Shown: one piece after another, positions 56,426 to 64,000 of the stretch
How the letters are laid out: every line of letters starts with the position of its first letter
How positions within the stretch are numbered: the first letter of the stretch is position 1
Origin: Simmondsia chinensis
Taxonomy: Eukaryota > Streptophyta > Magnoliopsida > Caryophyllales > Simmondsiaceae
NCBI GenBank assembly: GCA_018398585.1
Contig: JAGTTD010000006.1
Span: 2,678,501 to 2,742,500 of the forward strand
Reading direction: 5' to 3'
Length of the DNA stretch: 64,000 bases
Translations under genes and position numbers: made by a program
Notes under the pieces: generated by a model
What the model saw: the letters and a program-made list of their open reading frames with translations, nothing else
What the model was told of the DNA's origin: nothing
The model's database searches: none

Positions 56426-57084
56426 GCTTCTACTTTTACTGTAAAGGAGAATTGTTATTTTCTATTTTTGCTTAAAAGTAGGGAAAAAATTTTACTTTAA
56501 TTAAAAACATTTTCCTTTTCAAACCGAGAAAACGCTTTAACAACAAACCATTAAAACGTGATTTTTGAATGTGTGACAACATTGGAAATGGCCTTCAAAC
56601 GGGTCACAATGTTAGGGAAAAAGAACAATGTATTTTGAAAAGGACACAAAAACACGTGTTTTTGGGAAAAAACAAGAAAGACATTAACTATGTTATAATT
56701 GAGCAGTAATGTGACACGTCATCCGTGGCAACAAGAAAGATGTTGCGAGAATTGAAAAGATGACGGGGTGGATGACGTGACAACTAGTAATGAAGACAAT
56801 GATCTTGGTCCTATGTTTCTTTAAGCTTTGAAAATAAGCTTCTTTCCTTTTCCTAGTATTGAAAAAACGTTCTAAAACAGTCAGTTCTGTGCATATAATA
56901 AACAATTCACCTTTGTTGATCCCTTTTCCTGAAGGAAAATGTTATCTCAAACCAGACAGATCTCAATAGTGCCAATAGCACTATAATGTTCGCCTGAGAC
57001 AATAACATTACAATGTTTGCCTAAGAACAAGAGAGATCAGTGTCAAGCCAACCCGCGCGGACATTGAAGCTATAGAACAATAGG

Positions 57085-57440
57085 AATAGGGTGTATTTGA
57101 GTTAAGCGCGAGCCTCATTTGCATTAAGCTCTGCTCGGGCTCAGCTCAAAGCTCGTGAAGCTCATGAAGTCCAAGCTCGAGCTTGGCTCGATATAACCTC
57201 AACGAGCTTCGAATTAAGCTTGCAATATTTTCACTCATTTAAGCTCAATCTAAGCTCATATAAGCCCGGGCTCATTTCATTTAGGCTCAAATTTGACTAC
57301 ATTCCACATATTTAAGCAAATACATTATATTAAGAAAAGCTCGCTTAGACTCACAAGCCTACAATCTCAAGCTTCACTAGGTCTAGGCTCAGCTGAATAA
57401 GCTAAACAAACTTGCTTAACTCGGCTCGATCTCAAAGTAA
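57085..57440. mobile_element. degraded AAGCTC/GAGCTT-rich MITE ('GTGTA..TTGAG' family)
   Basis: GGGTGTATTTGAGTTAAGCG near the start and many AGCTCGAGCTTGGCTCG, TAAGCTCA units. Same composition and likely family as 32214 and 47131. Ends unclear. Confidence 0.45.
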
Positions 57441-58310
57441 TCTGAGTCTTCAGATCTTTATGATGAGTTGGCTGATGACCCTTAGTGGGGGATGTTCCTG
57501 CATTGTCCCATGTTCTACATTTGTTTTGATGTGGATTACAAAATTTCAGACATTCTTCCTTTAAAAGCTAGCTCCTGATCATGATGTCTACAAAAAAGTG
57601 TAATAAGATGTTACAGATAATTTGACCCAAAAAAAAAAAAATGTTACAGATGATTTGATCAAAAAAAAAAAAAAAAAATGTTACAGATAAGAGACACAAT
57701 TGTCAAAACATTGATGTTCTATTTTTCTAAGTATTTTCTATGAAACTGAAATATTAACACATTTTAAAAATTAGAAAAGACAAGAATGAAGCCCCTTCTG
57801 TTAACAAGGAACCCGGTAAACCCCAAACCACACATCACAGGAGCCAGTTAAGTCAAGGATTCCTCATGAAGAGATTCAAGAGGGGGAATCAAACTCCAAA
57901 CTCTTTGACCTAAAGCAATACTCTATTCCTCAACTTACTTCCTACTGTTGAGGCAAGACCCCGATGGAGAAGAATAAAACCCCTTTTCTCTAAAGAAAAA
58001 TGACAAAACAAGAAAATAGTGTTTTCTTTTAAATTTGTACAATGAGTGAAAATAATATAGGATTTTCCTAAAAAATTGAGAAAACCATATCCCTTCAAAT
58101 GCATTTTCTAGAAAATGCGGTTTCTTTGAAATATTTTTTTTACATAACTGAAAACTATTTACAAACTGAATACAACGCTAAAACAGGAACCCAAAGGACT
58201 TCCTCTGACAGTCAACACAAAAACTACTAGTTTTTTTTCCCCATACGATGCACCGTTTCTCTATTTACATTTAAAAATGCGATACAATAACAAGAACCGC
58301 ATGGCAGGAA
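57441..58310. other. intergenic, no gene supported
   Basis: Two A13-18 runs flanked by repeats of ATGTTACAGAT(A/G)A (about 57608-57690) are the only structure noted. Confidence 0.5.
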
Positions 58311-58324
58311 AGTTCTCTGTCATG

Positions 58325-58492
58325 AATCCCATTACACTGCACAGGCGTTTCTATGGTGCATAAAATTTGTGAGTTGTGTGTCGACACACAGTTTTTGTGT
58401 GTCAACACGCAACTCACAAATTTGTATAGAATTTAACTAAATTCTATACCGTGCAGAAAAGCACTTTTCTGCACAGTAGACAAACTGTACAT
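58325..58492. mobile_element. hairpin-forming MITE-like inverted repeat
   Basis: A stem of about 26 bp: AAATTTGTGAGTTGTGTGTC (58368 on) pairs with its near-complement GCAACTCACAAATTT (ending about 58423) around a CACACAGTTTTTGTGTG core. Outer strings ACACTGCACAGG and CTGCACAGTAGAC suggest terminal repeats of a small MITE. A second small palindrome (TGCAGAAAAGCACTTTTCTGCA) sits at about 58453-58475 (read as two 11-base arms). Confidence 0.65.
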
Positions 58493-59769
58493 TGCACACC
58501 TTTACATAAATAGCAGCAGCAGTTTTTAAGCAGCAATGGTGACAGTAAATCTGTCAAGAGGCACACAACAAAATCAAAAGCCAAAAGATCACATCAAATT
58601 TACGTGAAAAACTCTGTCTCGAAAAAAAAAAATGGAGCATTGGTCCACTCAGATTATTCACTAATATTATGAAGTATGAGATTAAAGTGGGATAAATACT
58701 TGGGTTCTGTTTGTTTTGACAGAAAACATTTTCTATCTCAATTTTGTTGTTTCTCGGCATTACTTCACAAACAACCATAGATATAAAAAATATTTTCCTC
58801 CAATGAGAGAAATCGATTTCCCCCTCAACAAAAGGGAAAACATTTTCTTTCATAGTGCGAATAATGTTTTAAGTTGTAAAGTTATATGCTCCACTTCAAC
58901 TCAGCTTGTTCAAACTTGAATCTCATACAAATTTATAAAAAGAAGCCATTTTCTTTAGCTAGAACGACAAAATTTTTAAGAAAAGTGTGTTTTCAGTTGA
59001 AAATATTTTGCAAAAAAATTTTTTCCATCAGGAAACCGTTTCCAGTCGAACCAAAAGGAGTCTTGAACTTTCATTCTCCCATTTGTTTGAGCCTACCAGA
59101 CCAAAAGATAGATATCAAATGTTATCCTTCGTATATTTAGAATCTCTTAGTATCCCCACTTGATATAAATGCAACTTTTGGACAGAAAAAGTTGCAAATT
59201 CTTTCTTAGATCACATGAACTCATGTGATAGGCATATCTTACGCTCGAAGTGCATAGACATTGACAAACATCTCTCTACATGCTCCCCATCAAACTCTCA
59301 CCGTACACACAAACAAATCTTTCTCAAAACATTTCTCTGCTCTCCTTGTCATGACTTGTCATATCCATAACTGTTGAGAACTTCAATTATGAGTATAATT
59401 AAAATGCCCAAATAAGAAATTATGACATAAAAAGATCAACACATAAACCTAGTGGGCTACGGAAAGTTTCAGCTTGAAGCAATTTGACAAAAACCACCAT
59501 GACTTTTCACATCCATAACAACCATAACCATTCATCTCCACAATCTATCATTTTCCAAGTCTTCGAATCTTCTTCCTTTTTCTTTTCTTTTCATCTTTAT
59601 TTCCCACATGCCAAGGCAGTAATTCCCAGCAAAAACTTGGTGAAAGATATCATGGTATGAAGAATTTGATGCAAAAGGAACCTATCTTATCTATCAGCCA
59701 ACGTGAAAATATCTTATAGAGCAGGCACTGCCGCATTGTAGAGATTTCGGAGACTCCCACATTAAGAAA

Positions 59770-60028
59770 GGTCAATTTGGACCATTATGGATGATATTTG
59801 GGAGTTGCTTCATCGATTTAGGAGAGTCCAGGTTTCGCATGTATATTGTGAGGGCAATAAAACGGCAAATAGATTTGCGGCTCAGGGCTTTAATGTATTG
59901 GATGTCGAAGCTGGTCAGACGACTAGTATAAATAGGCCGATTTCCCTTGAATCACTAGGTTGTGCTAAATTTGGGTAGCTGGTCTAGTGTTCTTCTTATC
60001 ATCTTTCAAAAAAAAAAAAAAAAAAAAG
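59770..60028 (+). pseudogene. 5'-truncated LINE: RNase H C-terminus and poly(A)
   Basis: A plus-strand frame (59787-59978) ends an RNase H domain of plant L1-type LINEs (VSHVYCEGNKTANRFAAQG, compare 'REGNKVADxLA'), followed by a short 3' UTR and A21 at about 60008-60028. AGGTCAA occurs just before (about 59768) and just after the A run (about 60030), a probable short target duplication. Confidence 0.75.
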
Positions 60029-60139
60029 AGGTCAAGGGGAGTTTGAGGCCCTGTAAAACGGAGAAGGTTTGCAGAACAATAACTAGGAGTCCAATACTAC
60101 CTTGGAAATTCTCTCTGAATTATGAAAACATAGGTTTTG

Positions 60140-60720
60140 GACATGAAGCACCTTTTAATGGCCTCTTTAGTCAAGCTTCTTTTCTAAAAAACGAAAAGGC
60201 ACTTTTTTAGATTTTAAGAGTGTTTGGCCTGAAAAGAAAAATATTTTTAAATAAATGCAGAAGTTGTTTTTCTACTTTTAAATAGAAATAGAAATACAGT
60301 GTTTCTCTCTTAAAGTGGAAGCAGAAGCAAAAACTAAAATTCTTCTGACAAAAATACCGCCTATTCACAACACTTTCTTATTAAAGTGCTCCTGCAAAAG
60401 TGCTTCTCAGGACAACAACAAAAAAAAAAAGAAAAAAAGAAAAAAAAAAAGAAATAGTCTCTTCACAACTTGATCAAATAGGCCCTTTATGTCATCCGCA
60501 TGTTCTTTTCTTTCAATTGAACATACCAATTACCACAGCTTGTGCAGGTCATCCCACAACAGGCCCTTTTCTTTTCCTTTCTCCTTTAAAGCATAAGCAT
60601 AAGCATGAGCAAAAACTAAAAGTTTTTTTAGACAAACATACCCCTTTTGAAAGTACTATTTATGAAAGTACTTAGGCAAAAAATAGTTTATTGAAAAAAA
60701 CAGTTCTTTCACAACTTGGC
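60140..60720. repeat. nested MITE-like 'AAGTGCTTNT' repeats
   Basis: Repeated AAAAAGCACTTTTTT, CTTCTTTTCTAAAAAACG, TGGCCAAACCATACCC and AAAGTACT strings, resembling the termini of the elements at 2319 and 32848. An A-rich run at 60419-60455. Limits uncertain. Confidence 0.4.
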
Positions 60721-61524
60721 CAAACCATACCCTATCCCACATCAAAACTGAAAGAAGAGATCAACATGCAAGCTCGTAGATTACTCCACAAAATACCTAT
60801 TGGTTTTACAATAAAACCTCACTTGAGTACATATGTAGATCTCACATACCAACACTATTAATTGTGCGGATGTCCGATGAATTTTATTCTTGTAAAACAG
60901 GTATTACAACAAGAAAGGAAAGTCAATGACAATAAATACTCCTGTTCCAAGTAACTGTCACTTATGATACAATGGTGAGATTTGAACATACTTGTTACTA
61001 TGGATGACCATTGGTGGTATATATAAATAAAGATGTCTTTAACTTGCTATTCAGTGTACGATAGAATGAATCAGAAAGCAACATCGGGATCTTGGCCTGT
61101 CGATGATAATGAAAGAAGAACTTCATGCAAAGAATACACACCAAAGTGTAAAACTTGGTCCAAATCTGGCCAAATTTTTCAAAAAGAGACAGCATAAATC
61201 CCCTTCACTGCAAATAACTGCTTCAGAAAAGCTCTAAACCTACAACTCTACTAAAACACTTTTTTGGTAACCAAGGTGTCTGTACCAACTTATGTGCAAT
61301 TTATAAATCCCTGAGCCACACTCAGCATTCACTCAGGAATTTCCCTACATGCAATAGGTACACTAGGGCCAATCACCGTAAGGAACTGTTTGCGTCTAAT
61401 GGAACCCAACACTTCATAAGTTGTTAACTTCAAGTGTTGTACCACCGGAGCCAACCGGCCCAACCCATTTATAAAACATACAACAATGTAAGATTGCTTA
61501 TTTATCATCACAGTACCAATGAGT

Positions 61525-61615
61525 TTTTGGTCTAGAGGTAAAATACTATTATGGTTGATGCCCTCGAATATAAAGTTCAAGTCCCTCTCCCTCAGCCCAA
61601 TTACTGACCTGAAAA
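61525..61615 (+). repeat. tRNA-derived SINE-like segment
   Basis: Box-A-like TTGGTCTAGAGGTAAAAT and box-B-like AAAGTTCAAGTCCCTC about 35 bp on. Ends not found. Confidence 0.5.
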
Positions 61616-61817
61616 AGAATTAAAACAAATGGTTGAACTGTCCTGTTTCTAATGGAGACAACAAAAGACAAAGAAGGCCTTCCTGCTCTCCTTATGCTTC
61701 CATCAGGGTCTTAGAAGGTTCTCTGATCCATAGGAATGCATTGATAACTGAGACATCCTACTAGCAAGGTCTTACAAATACCAGAGAAGGTAAAGATATC
61801 TAGACTTCTAGAGCACC

Positions 61818-61925
61818 TCAACAACTGTTAAACAAGTGTCTGACTCATCCATGTTATCATTAAGGAAAGAAGCTCAACAACCGTAAAACAAGTGTCCGAC
61901 TCATCTGTGTTATCATTAAGGAATA
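61818..61925. repeat. direct tandem duplication, about 54-bp unit
   Basis: CTCAACAACTGTTAAACAAG / CTCAACAACCGTAAAACAAG, each followed by TGTC(T/C)GACTCATC and TGTTATCATTAAGGAA. Confidence 0.85.
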
Positions 61926-64000
61926 TACATGTGAGTATAGTAACAAATTCCATGAGTATTACGGGAAAGAATAATCAACAAATAAGTCCAATGGACAACG
62001 CTATCCAATGCCAACAGGTTCTGGGACTGAACCTCAACTGAGCTTATATGTCACCTTCGTGCCAACTTCATGGTCTGGACTAGGGTCCATTGAAACTTTG
62101 GCAACTATATGCACGAGGTGCCATGGAATCATGTAACAACTGCAATGTAACAAGATTTGACCTGGTTATTACACTATCTACAGTCAGGTTATGTTTATCT
62201 ATATTCAATAAAATCAATCAGCAACCACAATTCCATATTTGATTCAAAATGGAAGGCGCACCACTTAGTCAATACCCTTGTTCTTCTATAACAGGAGAAA
62301 AAGGAAAAGAAAAGCAGACATAGAGCTGTTGTCTAAGACCATCCCCAGTAAAAATGAACTGCTTTGCACGTCACTGCAATCCCTTACCAGCCTCATGGTT
62401 CACATGTGGGTGGGATTCTCATAGACTTTATGTTACTGTTCTTCAACATTTATTCATTATTTTACAATTGTCAAAATAAGATTCAAAAGCAAGCTCAAGC
62501 TTGTGGTTCTGAATTCCAGAAATTTATGCATACATACTCTGCCCAATGCCCATCCAAGCAGACAACTTCTGGCAGGAAAAACCTTGAATCCAATCTCACT
62601 TCCTAAACTGACTTGCTCACTCTCCAAGCTATATCCAGACGGATTCAATTCCATCAACATGAAATTCTATAGGGCCCAAGTTCTGCTGAAGGAGTTGCAT
62701 GTGAGATCCACATATAAGTTGAACGAGATTCCATATCAAAAGTAACTGGAATTTGACGAAGATATCCACTAGACTTATGCATTGATCCCTTCTTTATCAC
62801 AACTTCGATTGTAATACTGTGATATTAAACTCATATGTGGACTCCTCAACAATTAAGAGTAAGAAATAATCCTCATCTACAGCCAAGGCTATTCTGCATT
62901 ATATAAGTCCTATATTGTCCTCTCCCAAAACCATCCCATCTGTAGCAATATTCCACCACCACTCCAAATCATCCATCTACTCCAAAAGATAAACCCCCAA
63001 CACTTACAAACCAAGTTTTCTACCAAGATATTCCACCCAGGATGACACTGTGCTCTTTCCCGCCCATTCAGCAGAAAGTATGCTAAAGAACGGGCTAACC
63101 TCGCGATTGAAGCAATTGAATAGTGTTACCGTTTTGAGTAGAAAACACAAGGCTCTAGCACTACTAGTTATAATTCCAGACAGAATCTCTTGCATAAGCA
63201 ATAGTTTGCTTTTGAAGTGAGTCTGTATAACCCACATCATACTCCTCTTGCAACTCAGTGGGACAAGATGACCACGGTAGAAAGAGATCATTTCTTCAAA
63301 TGGTAGCCGCCAAAGAACGGTCCCGAGATTTTAGGGTCTCAAAGTAAGTTTATCCAGCGAGCCCTTAAGTGAGGTGTCCACACCAGTTTAAACACATCTC
63401 AAATAATTCATTTATATTACAATATCAATTTAATATGTAAGTCATTTATATTATATAAGTATATTACTTTATAATACATCATACATAGATCATTACTTTC
63501 CCTATTATGAATGCGATATATTGTAGAAGCAAATCAATAACTAATGTTTAGAATGAGCATGTGACAAATGGGAGTCCCAAGCACCTGCTTCTATCGCTTG
63601 AGGTCTTGACTAGCCTAAACACACCCCCGACATTGAAACAATACCCATACCACAAACTATTTCTTGTGCGCCAAATGTACATCTCAACTGATCCCTAGAT
63701 TACTAGCAACACCTATTCAGAAGTGTCTTCACGTCTGACAAGGTAGGTTTTGGCACAGACCAATTGGCAGGTCTAGAAAATTGTCTGCACCGAACAGCAC
63801 AATTTTAACCCCAAATCGAAAACTTAATAAGACATCATGTCCAAGTGAATTACACTAGAGCCAACCTCTAAGCTTTATGCCACATAACCTTATTTGCAAA
63901 TAAATAACTGCAGTCGTAACTAAGGCATTTAATTAAGTAATTCGATTGATTCCATGGCGAGTTGAGGGATAGTAATGGACACTCTAGTTGGCATCGGAAC

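Larger units (their letters stand above)
60721..64000. other. intergenic or intron sequence of an off-window gene; no gene supported
   Basis: No frame has a recognised domain. It contains a SINE-like segment at about 61525-61615, a direct duplication at 61818-61925 and a dispersed repeat at 63390-63500. The minus strand 63004-63360 has coding-like patches in more than one frame but nothing I can name. Confidence 0.4.

Noticed and set aside
61329..61580. 83-aa ORF
   Set aside because: Overlaps a tRNA-like SINE segment on the other strand and has no recognisable domain.

Overview
The window is plant nuclear DNA, most likely from a woody eudicot (the species cannot be told from the sequence alone). 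It has AT-rich intergenic DNA, GT-AG introns of 0.1 to 3.8 kb, plant-specific gene families (a ROP GTPase, a nuclear DEG9-type protease, a SUO-like BAH/TFIIS-N protein) and dense plant transposons (Tourist-like, hAT-like and Mutator-like MITEs, a TRIM, a Helitron, LINEs, SINEs, a Ty3/gypsy fragment). No operons, CRISPR arrays or bacterial features are present. I saw no new enzymatic pathway. The unusual content is in mobile-element biology and in how it has altered the host genes.

Layout. (1) 1-4.57 kb: first copy of a DEG9 protease gene on the minus strand, running off the left edge, with a 16-bp duplication in exon 1 that creates an early stop. (2) 4.58-7.02 kb: 3' part of a Ty3/gypsy chromovirus-type retrotransposon. 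(3) 8.4-19.6 kb: second DEG9 copy, also minus, with nine exons predicting 584 aa. Its C-terminus is supplied by a nested MITE, and a 5'-inverted (twin-primed) LINE sits about 240 bp upstream of its ATG. The copies match from the left edge to about 4.57 kb and from about 13.30 to 19.57 kb, so this is a segmental tandem duplication. Copy-specific insertions show which events came later. (4) 19.8-25.6 kb: intergenic, with 5S rRNA-headed SINEs and a non-autonomous Helitron that itself carries a LINE insertion. (5) 25.70-35.48 kb: type II ROP/RAC GTPase, plus strand, eight coding exons, 211 aa, introns full of TRIM, SINE, hAT and RTE sequences. (6) 36.9-37.3 kb: five-unit minisatellite. (7) 40.19-46.46 kb: SUO-like gene, minus strand, three coding exons, about 1627 aa, convergent with the ROP gene. 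(8) 47-64 kb: no convincing host gene; MITEs, SINEs, a TRIM and LINE remnants.

The host genes are unrelated neighbours: a nuclear serine protease, a membrane-associated small GTPase, and a large nuclear or P-body protein linked in Arabidopsis to microRNA-mediated translational repression. All exon boundaries were read by eye from GT/AG sites, frame continuity and family knowledge. Identities between copies are impressions, not calculations.
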